This document shows positions 48,218 to 59,099 of a stretch of DNA of 64,000 bases, piece by piece. Made by a program: the position numbers and the translations under genes. Within the stretch, counting starts at the first letter, position 1. Every line of letters starts with the position of its first letter. The stretch covers positions 124,001 through 188,000 of the forward strand of contig NZ_CADIJY010000006.1 of NCBI RefSeq assembly GCF_902859735.1. The letters are read 5' to 3'. This DNA comes from Achromobacter aegrifaciens (lineage in GTDB: Bacteria > Pseudomonadota > Gammaproteobacteria > Burkholderiales > Burkholderiaceae_B). The notes beneath the pieces are model-generated. The model was not told where the DNA came from. It searched no databases and was given only the letters and a program-made list of their open reading frames with translations.

Positions 48218-50515
48218 TCAGGCCGCCTGGCGCAAGGCTCGGGCCGCCTGCACCATACCAAGCAGCGCAGCTTCGGTTTCAGGCCAGGCGCGCGTCTTCA
48301 GGCCGCAGTCAGGATTGACCCACAGGCGCTCCTTGGGCAGGCGGGCCGCGGCCTTCTGCATCAGGCCGACCATCCAGTCCACTTCGGGCACGTTCGGCGA
48401 ATGGATGTCGTACACGCCGGGGCCGATATCGTTCGGATAGCGGAAGTCCTCGAACGCCTTGAGCAGCTCCATGTTGGAGCGCGAGGTTTCGATCGTGATC
48501 ACGTCCGCGTCCATGGCGGCGATGGACTCGATGATGTCGTTGAACTCCGAATAGCACATATGGGTGTGGATCTGCGTTTCGTCGCGCACGCCGGCGGTCG
48601 ACAGGCGGAAGCAATCCACGGCCCAGTCCAGGTAGGCCTGCCAATCGGCGCGGCGCAGCGGCAGGCCTTCGCGGATGGCGGGTTCGTCAATCTGGATGAC
48701 GCTGATGCCGGCGGCTTCCAGGTCCACCACTTCGTCACGCAGCGCCAGCGCCAATTGGCGGCAGGTCTGCTCGCGCGGCTGGTCGTCGCGCACGAACGAC
48801 CATTGCAGGATGGTGACCGGCCCGGTCAGCATGCCCTTGACCGGCTTGTCGGTCAGCGACTGCGCGTACGACGACCAGCCCACCGTCATCGGCGCCGGGC
48901 GCGCAACGTCGCCAAAAATGACGGGCGGCTTGACGCAGCGCGAGCCATAGCTCTGAACCCAGCCGTTCTTGGTGAAGGCGAAGCCGGCCAGCAGCTCGCC
49001 GAAGTACTCCACCATGTCGTTGCGCTCGGGTTCGCCGTGCACCAGCACGTCCAGGCCTACCTTTTCCTGGAAGCGGATGACTTCCTCGATCTCCTTGCGG
49101 ATGGCGGTCTCGTAGCCCGAGTCCGTCAACGCGCCCGACTTCCAGTCGCGGCGCAAGGCGCGGATTTCCGCGGTCTGCGGGAAGGAGCCGATGGTCGTCG
49201 TCGGGTAGGCGGGCAAGCCCAGCTGTTCCTGCTGGCGGGCGATGCGGCCGGCAAACGGCGCGCGATCGCGCGACACGGCCGCAGCGCCGGCCATGCGCTG
49301 GGCGACGGCCGGATTGTGGATGCGGGTCGAAGCGCGGCGGGCGGCGAGCGCGGCGCGCTGCCTGGCCAGGCCTTCCTGCGCGGCCGCTTGCGTGGCGCCG
49401 TCCAGGGCGCGGCCCAGCAGGCTCAGTTCTTCGAGCTTCTGCGCGGCAAACGACAACCAGCTCTTGAGTTCCGCGTCCAGCTCGGTTTCATGCGCCAGGT
49501 CCACCGGCACGTGCAGCAGCGAGCACGACGGCGCCAGCCACAGGCGGTCGCCCAATTGCTGCTTGATCGGGGCCAGCGTGGCAATGGCCGAATCCAGGTC
49601 GGTGCGCCAGATGTTGCGGCCGTTGATGATGCCGGCGGACAGCACCTGCCCGGAGCCCAGGCCCGCAACCACTTCCGCCAGTTGCTCGGGTGCGCGGACC
49701 AGATCCACATGCAGGCCGGCCACGGGCAGGCCCAGGGCGGTCGGCAGGTTGTCCTTCAGGCCGTCGAAGTAGGTGGCCACCAACAGCTTGACCGGGCTGG
49801 AGGACAGCTGGTCGTAGGCCTGCTTGAACGCGCGGCGCCAGGCTTGCGGCAGATCCAGCGCCAGGATGGGTTCATCGATCTGCACCCACTGCACGCCCAG
49901 CTTGGCGAAGCGCGCCAGCACTTCCTGGTAGACCGGCAGCAGCGCGGCCAGCAATTGCAGCTTGCCCTCATCGGCGGCGCCGGCGGCAAAGGCGTCGCCC
50001 TTGCCTTGGTACAGCCAGGTCAGCGGGCCAGGGATCACGGGCTTCACGGCGTACCCCTGGGCCTGCGCCTCCTGGACCTGTTCGAACAGCGATTCGCGGG
50101 CGATGCGGAAGGTCTGGCCCGGCGCCAGTTCCGGCACGATGTAGTGATAGTTGGTATCGAACCACTTGGTCATTTCGCAGGCGGCGGCGGGCTTGCCCGA
50201 CGGCGCGCGTCCACGGCCCATGCGGAACAGCGTGTCCAGCGTGACGGGTTCGTTGTCGTGCTGGCCGAAGCGGGCAGGCACGGCGCCCAGCAGCGTGCTC
50301 CATTCCAGGATCTGGTCGTACCAGGCGAAGTCGCCCACCGGCACGAACTTCAGGCCGGCGGCGGCCTGCAGCTTCCAATGCCTGGCGCGCAGCTCGCGGC
50401 CCGTCTGTTCCAGTTCCTCGGCGGTTTGCCTGCCGGCCCAATAAGCTTCGACTGCGCGCTTCAGTTCACGCTGGGCGCCGATGCGGGGGAACCCCAAATT
50501 ATGAATCGTAGTCAT
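48218..50515 (-). CDS. metE: cobalamin-independent methionine synthase
   Basis: Transfers a methyl group from 5-methyltetrahydropteroyl-polyglutamate to homocysteine without B12. 765 residues, standard length (E. coli 753). N-terminal half with [21 protein letters not shown]-terminal catalytic half with [20 protein letters not shown] and the zinc ligands in [16 protein letters not shown] and the last CGLKTR segment (final Cys). LysR-type gene metR is divergent and adjacent, the classic arrangement for homocysteine-responsive control. Confidence 0.97.
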   Translation of the reverse strand: MTTIHNLGFPRIGAQRELKRAVEAYWAGRQTAEELEQTGRELRARHWKLQAAAGLKFVPVGDFAWYDQILEWSTLLGAVPARFGQHDNEPVTLDTLFRMGRGRAPSGKPAAACEMTKWFDTNYHYIVPELAPGQTFRIARESLFEQVQEAQAQGYAVKPVIPGPLTWLYQGKGDAFAAGAADEGKLQLLAALLPVYQEVLARFAKLGVQWVQIDEPILALDLPQAWRRAFKQAYDQLSSSPVKLLVATYFDGLKDNLPTALGLPVAGLHVDLVRAPEQLAEVVAGLGSGQVLSAGIINGRNIWRTDLDSAIATLAPIKQQLGDRLWLAPSCSLLHVPVDLAHETELDAELKSWLSFAAQKLEELSLLGRALDGATQAAAQEGLARQRAALAARRASTRIHNPAVAQRMAGAAAVSRDRAPFAGRIARQQEQLGLPAYPTTTIGSFPQTAEIRALRRDWKSGALTDSGYETAIRKEIEEVIRFQEKVGLDVLVHGEPERNDMVEYFGELLAGFAFTKNGWVQSYGSRCVKPPVIFGDVARPAPMTVGWSSYAQSLTDKPVKGMLTGPVTILQWSFVRDDQPREQTCRQLALALRDEVVDLEAAGISVIQIDEPAIREGLPLRRADWQAYLDWAVDCFRLSTAGVRDETQIHTHMCYSEFNDIIESIAAMDADVITIETSRSNMELLKAFEDFRYPNDIGPGVYDIHSPNVPEVDWMVGLMQKAAARLPKERLWVNPDCGLKTRAWPETEAALLGMVQAARALRQAA

Positions 50516-50606
50516 GGATCACCACCGTTAGACAAAATTTGTTCAAGTGACAGCCATTCTGAGGCCAAATCAAAATGAATCAAAATCAATGTCTACATTC
50601 ATAAAA

Positions 50607-50619
50607 TGAGCAAATCTCA
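50607..50619. promoter_or_regulatory. candidate MetR binding site
   Basis: TGAG-CAAAT-CTCA, a 4+5+4 inverted repeat within the extended palindrome ATGAG-N5-CTCAT, in the 141-base AT-rich space between metE and metR. It resembles the E. coli MetR half-site arrangement TGAA-N5-TTCA. A direct TGAA box and TTCA box also occur nearby but at wrong spacing. Confidence 0.5.
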
Positions 50620-50656
50620 TAGAATATGAGCTTATTCCCAAATCCTGCAGTCACCC

Positions 50657-51574
50657 ATGCTTGAAATCCGCCACCTTGAAACGCTTTCCGCCATCCGCGA
50701 CGGCGGCAGCCTGCAGGAAGCCGCCGAGCGCCTGCACCTGACCCAGTCGGCCCTGTCGCATCAGTTGCGCGACCTGGAAACCCGGCTGGGCACGCCGTTG
50801 CTGAACCGCCGCACGCGGCCGGCTCGGCTGACGACGGCGGGACTGCGGGTGCTGGCGCTGGCGGATGACGTGCTGCCGCGCATCCGCGCGACGGAACGGG
50901 ACCTGCAGCGGCTGGCCGCGGGCCGCACCGGCCGGCTGCATTTGGCCATCGACTGCCATTCCTGCTTCCAGTGGCTGATGCCGGCCCTGGATGCCTTCCG
51001 CGTGCAATGGCCGGACGTGGCGTTGGACCTGTCGGCGGCGTTTTCCTTCGCCCCCCTGCCCGCTCTGGTGCGCGGCGACCTGGACCTGGTCATCACGTCA
51101 GATCCCCAACCGCTGGATGCGGTGGAATACCTGCCGCTGTTCAAGTACGAGCTGGTGCTGGCCGTGTCGGAATCCAATCCGCTGGCAGGCAGCAAGTTCG
51201 TCATGCCGGAGCAATTGGCCGACCAGACGCTCATCACCTATCCCGTGGACAAGCAGCGCCTGGACATTTTCACGGCCTTCCTCGACCCCGCCGACGTGGA
51301 ACCGGCCGCCGTCCGCCGCGCGGAACTCACTCCCATCATCGCGCAACTGGTAGCCAGCAACCGCGGCGTGGCCGCGCTGCCCAACTGGGCGCTGACGGAA
51401 TACATGAATCAGGGTTGGCTGCGGCTGTGCCGGCTGGGCCCGCAAGGCGTATGGCGCACGCTGTACGCGACGGTGCGTAGCGAAGACACGGACGCGTCGT
51501 ACATCGATGAGTTCCTGACCATTACCCGGGATGTCTGCTTCAAGACGCTGTCGGGGATCAAGTCGGCAAAGTAA
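50657..51574 (+). CDS. metR: LysR family regulator MetR
   Basis: A 305-residue LysR-type activator. N-terminal helix-turn-helix GSLQEAAERLHLTQSALSHQ, then LRDLETRLGTPLLNRRTRPA. C-terminal substrate domain with HLAIDCHSCFQWLMPALDAF, whose Cys/His pattern and LPLFKYELVLAVSESNPLAG are typical of MetR, which senses homocysteine. Divergence from metE supports the name. It likely activates metE and represses itself. Confidence 0.93.
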   Translation: MLEIRHLETLSAIRDGGSLQEAAERLHLTQSALSHQLRDLETRLGTPLLNRRTRPARLTTAGLRVLALADDVLPRIRATERDLQRLAAGRTGRLHLAIDCHSCFQWLMPALDAFRVQWPDVALDLSAAFSFAPLPALVRGDLDLVITSDPQPLDAVEYLPLFKYELVLAVSESNPLAGSKFVMPEQLADQTLITYPVDKQRLDIFTAFLDPADVEPAAVRRAELTPIIAQLVASNRGVAALPNWALTEYMNQGWLRLCRLGPQGVWRTLYATVRSEDTDASYIDEFLTITRDVCFKTLSGIKSAK

Positions 51575-51600
51575 GAGGCCAGGCGCTTCGGGCGTAGCGC

Positions 51601-52287
51601 TCAGTCCTCGTCGCCGCCTGCACCCAGGATGCGGCGGATAACGTCATGCGCGAAGCCGCGGCTGGCCAGAAAGCGGGCCTGCTTGGCATAGGCCGCGCGG
51701 TCTTCCGGCTTGGCGCTGAAGCGCTTCTTCCAGACTTCCAGCGCGCGGTCGTACTCGGTGGCGCGCAGTTGTTCGCGCAATTCGGCGACCTGGTTGTCGT
51801 CCACGCCATGTTGCCGCAATTCCTGCACGATGCGCGCCGCCCCTTGGCGCGACGCGCGGCGGTGCACCAGGCTTTGCGCAAAACGTTCGGTGGACAGCCA
51901 GCCTTCTTTTTCCAGGGCATCCAGCACGGCCTCGACTTCGCCCGAGTCCTCGGCGTAGGCGGCAAGCTTGCGCGCCAACTCTTCGCGGGCATGCTCGCGC
52001 CGCGACAGATAGCCCACGGCCCGCATCTTCAGCGATGGCCCCTTGCGGGCGGACTGGCCGTCCGCGTCCGGGCCGTCCTCGGCAGCGGCGGCGCGCCGGC
52101 CTCGGCGCACATTGCCGGCTTCCGAGCTGCGGCTCCATTGCTCCGGCGCATCGCTGGATTCCGCTTCCTGATCGCGGCGCGCATCCGAAGTGCGGCGCAA
52201 GCCCTGGGGCTTGGCCACGGTTTCGAATTCATCGTCCAGCTTGGCGCGTAGGCGCTCGGCTGAAGCGGGCGGCGATTTCCAGCTCAT
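51601..52287 (-). CDS. recX: regulatory protein RecX
   Basis: Inhibits RecA filament extension and recombinase activity. The RecX three-helix repeats occupy roughly residues 85-225: MRAVGYLSRREHAREELARK, ALEKEGWLSTERFAQSLVHR, RIVQELRQHGVDDNQVAELR and AYAKQARFLASRGFAHDVIR. E. coli RecX is 166 residues; this protein is 228 because of an 85-residue charged, Ala/Gly/Asp-rich N-terminal stretch, probably disordered. It lies 135 bases after recA on the same strand, as usual. Confidence 0.92.
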   Translation of the reverse strand: MSWKSPPASAERLRAKLDDEFETVAKPQGLRRTSDARRDQEAESSDAPEQWSRSSEAGNVRRGRRAAAAEDGPDADGQSARKGPSLKMRAVGYLSRREHAREELARKLAAYAEDSGEVEAVLDALEKEGWLSTERFAQSLVHRRASRQGAARIVQELRQHGVDDNQVAELREQLRATEYDRALEVWKKRFSAKPEDRAAYAKQARFLASRGFAHDVIRRILGAGGDED

Positions 52288-52422
52288 GCGTTTCCTGCTT
52301 AGTATGCATAACGGCAGGCCCGTCCTGGCGCCTGCCGCAACTGTTCGGGCTGCCCCGACGCGATAGGCGGTCCGTTTGCGGCGAACCTGAATTGCGCCGC
52401 GCCAGGCCCGCCACCAATCCGA

Positions 52423-53487
<1,065 letters not shown>

Positions 53488-53578
53488 GTAGAGTCCTGTC
53501 TGTAACGTATCTGGTGTCTAGGGAAGTGCCGCAGGGTTAGGCGGGTGCTTTGAGCAACGGGTCAGATTATGGCATCGG

Positions 53579-53606
53579 ATTATACTGTACATAAAACCAG
53601 TGTGCC
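53579..53606 (-). promoter_or_regulatory. recA promoter with LexA-type SOS box
   Basis: Minus strand carries a perfect -10 TATAAT (complement of 53579-53584). Abutting it upstream is CTG-N10-CAG (53585-53600), reading CTGGTTTTATGTACAG, the 16-bp LexA consensus form with an AT-rich centre. A -35 candidate CTGGCA lies 18 bases above. The box occupies the -10/-35 spacer, so LexA binding would block polymerase. The predicted start of transcription is about 90 bases before the recA ATG. Confidence 0.85.
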
Positions 53607-53718
53607 AGTGTTTTGCACGTATACCCTGAGTGGCAAGCATGGCGCCCTATGCCAGAATGCCAGACGAACCCGGCGTTTTGTCCCCTTTGCGCCGCGGGGC
53701 CTTTTCTCACTGTAGCCC

Positions 53719-54408
53719 ATGCGTATCCTGATCGCCGAAGACGACAGCATCCTGGCCGACGGCCTGTCCCGTTCGTTGCGCCACAACGGCTATGCCGTGG
53801 ATGCGGTGCGCGACGGACTGGCGGCCGACTCGGCGCTGGCGGCCCAGGCATTCGACCTGCTCATCCTCGACCTGGGCCTGCCGCAACTGGCCGGACTGGA
53901 AGTGCTGCGCCGCCTGCGCGCCCGCAATTCCGCCCTGCCGGTGCTCATCCTGACGGCTGCCGACAGCATCGAACAGCGCGTCAAGGGCCTGGACCTGGGC
54001 GCCGACGACTACATGGCCAAGCCTTTCGCGCTGTCCGAGCTCGAGGCCCGCGTGCGGGCCCTGACCCGGCGCGGTGCGGGCGGCGGCGCCACCATGATCA
54101 AGCATGGCCGCCTGCTGTTCGACCAGACCGGCCGCGTCGCCATGGTCGACGACCAGACCCTGGACCTGTCGGCGCGCGAAGTCAGCCTGCTCGAGATCCT
54201 CCTGACCCGCAGCGGCCGCATGGTCAGCAAGACCCAGCTGGTCGACCACCTGTGCGAATGGGGCGAAGAGGTCAGCACCAATGCCATCGAGGTCTACGTC
54301 CATCGCCTGCGCAAGAAGCTGGAGCCCAGCGGCGTGAAGATCGTGACCGTGCGCGGCCTGGGCTACTGTCTTGAGCGGGACCAGGGTGCGGCGTACCTCG
54401 CAAGCTGA
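53719..54408 (+). CDS. OmpR-family response regulator (TctD-like)
   Basis: A 229-residue two-component response regulator. Receiver domain 1-115: acidic pair EDD at 7-9, phosphoacceptor Asp51 in LILDLGLPQ, Thr in LTAADS and Lys in [11 protein letters not shown]. Winged-helix DNA-binding domain 125-222 with [38 protein letters not shown] and VRGLGYCLE. Sister in pattern to TctD/QseB. Its end overlaps the kinase gene, and downstream lies an MHS transporter that it may regulate, as TctDE controls tricarboxylate uptake (inference). Confidence 0.92.
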   Translation: MRILIAEDDSILADGLSRSLRHNGYAVDAVRDGLAADSALAAQAFDLLILDLGLPQLAGLEVLRRLRARNSALPVLILTAADSIEQRVKGLDLGADDYMAKPFALSELEARVRALTRRGAGGGATMIKHGRLLFDQTGRVAMVDDQTLDLSAREVSLLEILLTRSGRMVSKTQLVDHLCEWGEEVSTNAIEVYVHRLRKKLEPSGVKIVTVRGLGYCLERDQGAAYLAS

Positions 54409-55903
54409 AGCGGCGCCGCCGGAAGCGCTGAACCAGGAAGCACTGGATGTCATGCGGGCGGGGGCCAAGGGCCCCAGCTTCGCGCCGCCGCAGCGCTCCC
54501 TGCTGGGCGAAATCCTGGACTGGATGCTGGCGCCGCTATTCCTGCTGTGGCCGATGAGCGTGGCCATCACCTATGTGGTGGCGCAGAACATCGCCAACGT
54601 GCCCTACGACCGTGCGCTGGCCAATAATCTTCATGTGCTGACGCTGCAGGTACATGCGCAGGACGGCCGGGCCGTGCTGAAGATGACCAACACCGCGCGG
54701 GAAGTACTGCACGCCGACGAGACCGATAGCGTGTTCTGGCTGGCGCTGGGCAGCCGCGGCGAATACCTGGGCGGCGACCGCGCCCTGCCCCTGCCTTCCA
54801 CCGTGGGCCAGCCCCGGCCCGGCGAAGTGCAGTACGAGGACGCGACCTTGCGCGGCTTCGGGGTCCGGCTGGCGTTCACCTGGGTGGACCTGCATCTGCC
54901 CGATACCCAGCCGGCGCTGCTGATCGCGGCCGAGACCGTCGAAAAGCGCACCCAGCTGGCCAACGACATCATCAAGGGCGTGATCATTCCGCAGTTCGTG
55001 GTGCTGCCTGTCGCCGTGCTGCTGGTGTGGTTCGGGCTGTCGCGCGGGGTGGCGCCTTTGAACGCGTTGCAGCAGCGCCTGCGGGCCCGCCGGCCCGACG
55101 ACCTGTCGCCCATCGACGAGCGCGCCGCGCCCACCGAGATCGCGCCCCTGGTGGCCGCGATGAACGACCTGCTGGACCGGCTATCGTCCAACGTGCAGGC
55201 GCAGCGCCGCTTCGTCGCGGACGCCGCGCACCAGCTGAAAACCCCGCTGGCCGGCCTGCGCACCCAGGCCGAACTGGCCCTGCGCGACGCCAGCCCCGAG
55301 GAAATGCAGTCCAGCCTGCGCCAGCTCGTGACCGGTTCCGAGCGCGCCACGCGCCTGGTGAACCAGTTGCTGTTGCTGGCCCGGGCCGAAAACCCCAGCG
55401 CCATCGGCATGACCCGCACGGACATCAACGCCATCGCCTACGAACAGGCCATGCACTGGGTGCCGCAGGCGCTCTCGCTGAGTACCGACCTGGGCTTCGA
55501 AGGCTCGGACCACCCGGTCGAGATCAACGGCAACCCGCTGCTGCTGGCCGAACTGCTCAACAACCTGGTGGACAACGCGCTGCGCTACACGCCGCGCGGC
55601 GGCCACATCACGGTGCGCACGCAGATCCTGGGTGCGCATGCGGTGTTGGAGGTAGAGGATTCCGGCCCCGGCATCCCGCCTGAAGAGCGCGAACGGGTGT
55701 TCGACCGCTTCTACCGCGTGCTGGGCACCCAGTCCGACGGCAGCGGCCTGGGGCTGGCCATCGTTCGGGAGATCGCCCAGAAGCACCAGGCCAGCGTCGA
55801 AATCAGCGATCACCCCACGACGTATTCGAACCTCCCCGGTATGCGGATTCGCGTGATCTTTCCGCTTTACGCCGAGTTGTCAGACCTCTCCGACGTCTCC
55901 TAG
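54371..55903 (+). CDS. sensor histidine kinase (TctE-like)
   Basis: A membrane histidine kinase of about 510 residues. First helix [20 protein letters not shown] near residue 55, a periplasmic sensor of the TctE N-terminal type, second helix [19 protein letters not shown] near 205, HAMP, dimerisation helix with the phosphorylated His in [19 protein letters not shown], and ATPase boxes [17 protein letters not shown] (N), [20 protein letters not shown] (G1) and GSGLGLAIV (G2). Start is uncertain: TTG 54371 overlaps the regulator by 38 bases; GTG 54386 and ATG 54452 (the last with AGGAAG upstream) are in frame. It pairs with the preceding regulator. Confidence 0.9.
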   Translation: MSGTRVRRTSQAEAAPPEALNQEALDVMRAGAKGPSFAPPQRSLLGEILDWMLAPLFLLWPMSVAITYVVAQNIANVPYDRALANNLHVLTLQVHAQDGRAVLKMTNTAREVLHADETDSVFWLALGSRGEYLGGDRALPLPSTVGQPRPGEVQYEDATLRGFGVRLAFTWVDLHLPDTQPALLIAAETVEKRTQLANDIIKGVIIPQFVVLPVAVLLVWFGLSRGVAPLNALQQRLRARRPDDLSPIDERAAPTEIAPLVAAMNDLLDRLSSNVQAQRRFVADAAHQLKTPLAGLRTQAELALRDASPEEMQSSLRQLVTGSERATRLVNQLLLLARAENPSAIGMTRTDINAIAYEQAMHWVPQALSLSTDLGFEGSDHPVEINGNPLLLAELLNNLVDNALRYTPRGGHITVRTQILGAHAVLEVEDSGPGIPPEERERVFDRFYRVLGTQSDGSGLGLAIVREIAQKHQASVEISDHPTTYSNLPGMRIRVIFPLYAELSDLSDVS

Positions 55904-56082
55904 GACTATCCCTAGCCTCCCAGGGAGCAGTTACTTTCAGTTTCAATTTTAAGACTCAAGTAAGTATCCCGTCAGAACCTCGTCAGCCTCACCCCCCAAT
56001 GTTGCATATAGCTCAATGTCGGCTCGCCGGCGGCGGGCGCAGCACGGCGGACCACCGCCGGCCATAAAACCGAGGAGACATC

Positions 56083-57759
56083 ATGAGCACAACAACCATG
56101 GCAGGCCGCGGTCCATCCGCGGATCCGCGCCCGATGACCAAGGATGAACGCCGCGTCATCTTTGCGTCGTCGCTGGGCACGGTTTTCGAGTGGTACGACT
56201 TCTACCTGTACGGCTCGCTAGCCGCCATCATCGCGCAACACTTCTTCTCGGGCGTGAACCCCACCGCGGGCTTCATCTTCGCCCTGCTGGCGTTCGCCGC
56301 CGGTTTCGCCGTACGTCCGTTCGGCGCACTGGTGTTCGGCCGACTGGGCGACCTGGTCGGACGCAAGTACACCTTCCTGGTCACGATCGTGATCATGGGC
56401 CTGTCCACGTTCCTCGTGGGCGTGCTGCCCAGCTACGCCAGCATCGGCCTGGCCGCTCCCGCCATCCTGATCGTCCTGCGCCTGCTGCAAGGCCTGGCGC
56501 TGGGCGGTGAATACGGCGGCGCGGCGACCTATGTCGCCGAACACGCGCCGCATGGCCGCCGTGGCTTCTACACGTCCTGGATCCAGACCACCGCGACCCT
56601 GGGCCTGTTCCTGTCGCTGCTGGTCATCCTCGGCATCCGCACGTTCATGGGCGAAGACGACTTCAAGGCCTGGGGCTGGCGCATTCCGTTCCTGATCTCG
56701 GTCGTCCTGCTGGGCATCTCGGTGTGGATCCGGTTGCAGTTGAACGAATCGCCGACCTTCCAGCGCATGAAGGACGAAGGCAAGGGTTCCAAGGCGCCGA
56801 TCGCCGAATCGTTCGGCCAGTGGAAGAACCTGAAGGTCGTGATCCTGGCGCTGCTGGGCTTGACCGCCGGCCAGGCCGTGGTCTGGTACACGGGCCAGTT
56901 CTACGCCCTGTTCTTCCTGACGCAGACGCTGAAGGTCGACGCCAACACCGCCAACATCATGATCGCGATCGCGCTCCTGATCGGCACGCCCTTCTTCGTG
57001 ATCTTCGGCGCGCTGTCCGACAAGATCGGCCGCAAGCCCATCATCATGGCCGGCTGCCTGATCGCCGCGGCGACGTACTTCCCGATCTTCCAGGGCATCA
57101 CGCACTTCGCCAACCCGGCGCTGGAAAAGGCCCAGGCTTCGGCGCCGGTCACCGTGATCGCGGACCCGGCCACCTGCTCGTTCCAGTTCAACCCCGTGGG
57201 CACCGCCTCGTTCACCAGCTCTTGCGACGTGGTCAAGTCGTTCATGGCCCGCAACTCGGTGAACTACAAGAACGAAGCGGCCCCGGCCGGCTCGGTCGCC
57301 AAGGTCAAGATCGGCAACGACGAGTTCGCCTCGTTCGACGGCAAGGCCCTGGCGCCCGCCGACTTCAAGGCCAAGGCCGCCGAACTGGACAAGTCGCTCA
57401 CCACCGCCATCCGCAGCCACGGCTACCCCGCCAAGGCTGATCCGGCCCAGAGCAACAACGTCATGGTCGTGGTGCTGCTGACCATCCTGGTGATCTACGT
57501 GACCATGGTCTACGGCCCGATCGCCGCCATGCTGGTGGAAATGTTCCCGACGCGCATCCGCTACACGTCGATGAGCTTGCCTTACCACATCGGCAACGGC
57601 TGGTTCGGCGGCTTCCTGCCCCCGGTCGCCTTCGCCGTGGTCGCCGCCACCGGCAACATCTACGACGGCTTGTGGTATCCGATCATCATTGCAGTCATGA
57701 CCCTGGTCATCGGCACGCTGTTCGTGCGCGAATCCAAGGACAACGACATCAACGCTTAA
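56083..57759 (+). CDS. MHS-family MFS transporter (metabolite:H+ symporter)
   Basis: A 558-residue 12-helix transporter. MHS signatures: FEWYDFYLYGSLAAIIAQHF in helix 1, GRLGDLVGRKYTFLVT in loop 2-3, and LRLLQGLALGGEYGGAATYV in helix 4, which place it near KgtP/ProP/CitA symporters for organic acids or osmolytes. Between helices 9 and 10, about residues 340-460 form an extra soluble domain with two cysteines (C365, C381), predicted to lie in the periplasm. GAGGAG lies eight bases before ATG. Divergence from no other gene; it follows the two-component pair and has its own terminator. Confidence 0.88.
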   Translation: MSTTTMAGRGPSADPRPMTKDERRVIFASSLGTVFEWYDFYLYGSLAAIIAQHFFSGVNPTAGFIFALLAFAAGFAVRPFGALVFGRLGDLVGRKYTFLVTIVIMGLSTFLVGVLPSYASIGLAAPAILIVLRLLQGLALGGEYGGAATYVAEHAPHGRRGFYTSWIQTTATLGLFLSLLVILGIRTFMGEDDFKAWGWRIPFLISVVLLGISVWIRLQLNESPTFQRMKDEGKGSKAPIAESFGQWKNLKVVILALLGLTAGQAVVWYTGQFYALFFLTQTLKVDANTANIMIAIALLIGTPFFVIFGALSDKIGRKPIIMAGCLIAAATYFPIFQGITHFANPALEKAQASAPVTVIADPATCSFQFNPVGTASFTSSCDVVKSFMARNSVNYKNEAAPAGSVAKVKIGNDEFASFDGKALAPADFKAKAAELDKSLTTAIRSHGYPAKADPAQSNNVMVVVLLTILVIYVTMVYGPIAAMLVEMFPTRIRYTSMSLPYHIGNGWFGGFLPPVAFAVVAATGNIYDGLWYPIIIAVMTLVIGTLFVRESKDNDINA

Positions 57760-57806
57760 AAGGCCATCCCCCGCCGGACGGGACTGCTGCGCCCGCCCGG
57801 CCTTTC

Positions 57807-57833
57807 AAAAGCTCCTTATGGAGCTTTTTTTTT
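57807..57833 (+). terminator. intrinsic terminator after the MHS transporter
   Basis: Stem AAAGCTCC/GGAGCTTT with a four-base loop and T9, 47 bases past the stop. The A run on the left gives weaker bidirectional activity toward the fimbrial gene on minus. Confidence 0.92.
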
Positions 57834-57850
57834 GCGCGCGCATTGGGGGG

Positions 57851-58822
57851 CTATGGATAGCTCATCGTGAACGTCGCCCGGCCATTGGCCGATCCACCCT
57901 TGACCGTGGCCCCGGTTTGCACGTAGCTCGCCGACAGCGGGATCAGGAACGTGCCATTGGCGGCCGCCCCCGCGTACCAACGATTGGGGTTGTCCTGCGC
58001 AGCCGAGTCGGGGCCATAGCTGATAAGCGTCGTCCCGCTCTTGACCTGAATGCCTAAACCCTGCGCCGTTGACCCCGAGGTCAGCGACAGCACGGCCGTG
58101 CGGTTGGAAGGCGCAGTCTGGTCGGTCAAGGTCAGATGGATGTCGGTGGTGCGGCCGGCGTCGCCACCCGAGCACTGCAATGCGATGTTGAAGCTCTCGG
58201 ACTTCGAAGTGCTTCCTATCCCAGAGAACTTGCTGGCTGGAATGGTGCCGAGCGGGACGGGAATGGACGGCGTGGCGACTTTGCAGGTAGGGATCACCGG
58301 CTTGACGGTGACACTGCCCCGCCAACTGTAGCGCAAGTACTGTTCAGCGCCGACCTTCCATTCCGCGAATATCCCGCTCAACGTTCCGCCGGTTGTGATC
58401 GGCCCGGTCTTCACCAGTTCGACCAGAAGGCTGTGAGTACCCATCGTGCCCGACCATGAGTCGGTGCACGAAGACGGCCACCAGACTTTGGTGCAAGATC
58501 CCGAGCTTGTGAACTTCAGCCTGTAGCCGATCCCCGAAATCCCAGAATCGTAGAGATTGTTTCCCTGGTAGGTCTTCGAACCCACGAAATCAATCCTGAA
58601 CGTACCGGAACTGCAGCCACCGCTACCGCCACTGGATGCATTGACAGAACCGCTCCAAAGTGTGGCGCCGACAGTAAGCGCAGGGTCGAAGGCAATAGAA
58701 GCGGGACCTTGAAGCGTGAACGCGTACGGATTCGTACAAATTGCCGCCGAGCTGTCGTTTGCAAACAAGTGCGACAGGACAATTGCGCCAGCCGCAGCCA
58801 GGAGCCGGACTGCTTTCTTCAT
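57851..58822 (-). CDS. orphan two-domain fimbrial adhesin-like protein
   Basis: A 323-residue secreted protein. Signal peptide MKKAVRLLAAAGAIVLSHLF then SSAAICTNPYAF. The N-terminal part (about 30-170) is a cysteine- and Gly/Ser/Thr-rich lectin-like domain; the C-terminal part (about 175-323) is a pilin-like domain ending GGSANGRATFTMSYP, which fits the terminal donor strand of FimH/PapG-type tip adhesins. Cysteines in CKVATPSIPV and ALQCSGGD can form the conserved pilin disulfide. No chaperone, usher or major pilin is in the window. GAGG stands before the ATG. Confidence 0.78.
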   Translation of the reverse strand: MKKAVRLLAAAGAIVLSHLFANDSSAAICTNPYAFTLQGPASIAFDPALTVGATLWSGSVNASSGGSGGCSSGTFRIDFVGSKTYQGNNLYDSGISGIGYRLKFTSSGSCTKVWWPSSCTDSWSGTMGTHSLLVELVKTGPITTGGTLSGIFAEWKVGAEQYLRYSWRGSVTVKPVIPTCKVATPSIPVPLGTIPASKFSGIGSTSKSESFNIALQCSGGDAGRTTDIHLTLTDQTAPSNRTAVLSLTSGSTAQGLGIQVKSGTTLISYGPDSAAQDNPNRWYAGAAANGTFLIPLSASYVQTGATVKGGSANGRATFTMSYP

Positions 58823-59099
58823 GTTTCACCTCGCATCACGCATCACCTCGCCGAAAAGTACGAGTTCTGAGTACCGAAGACCGGCATCGACAAACCTCGA
58901 TAGCGAGAGAAAAGTGTATTTTTTCGACCCGAGGCGGAAAATCAGCCCAGTCCCAGACCAAGGTCGCCAACGATAGGCCTGGTCCGAATTCGCCTATGTC
59001 GCTCCACCGCAATTGAGTCCGCACTTTCAGGACCATGTCAGACCCGCGCCATTAGACTGGGCGCTCAGATTACGGCCTTGCGCCAGATTGACCGACGAT

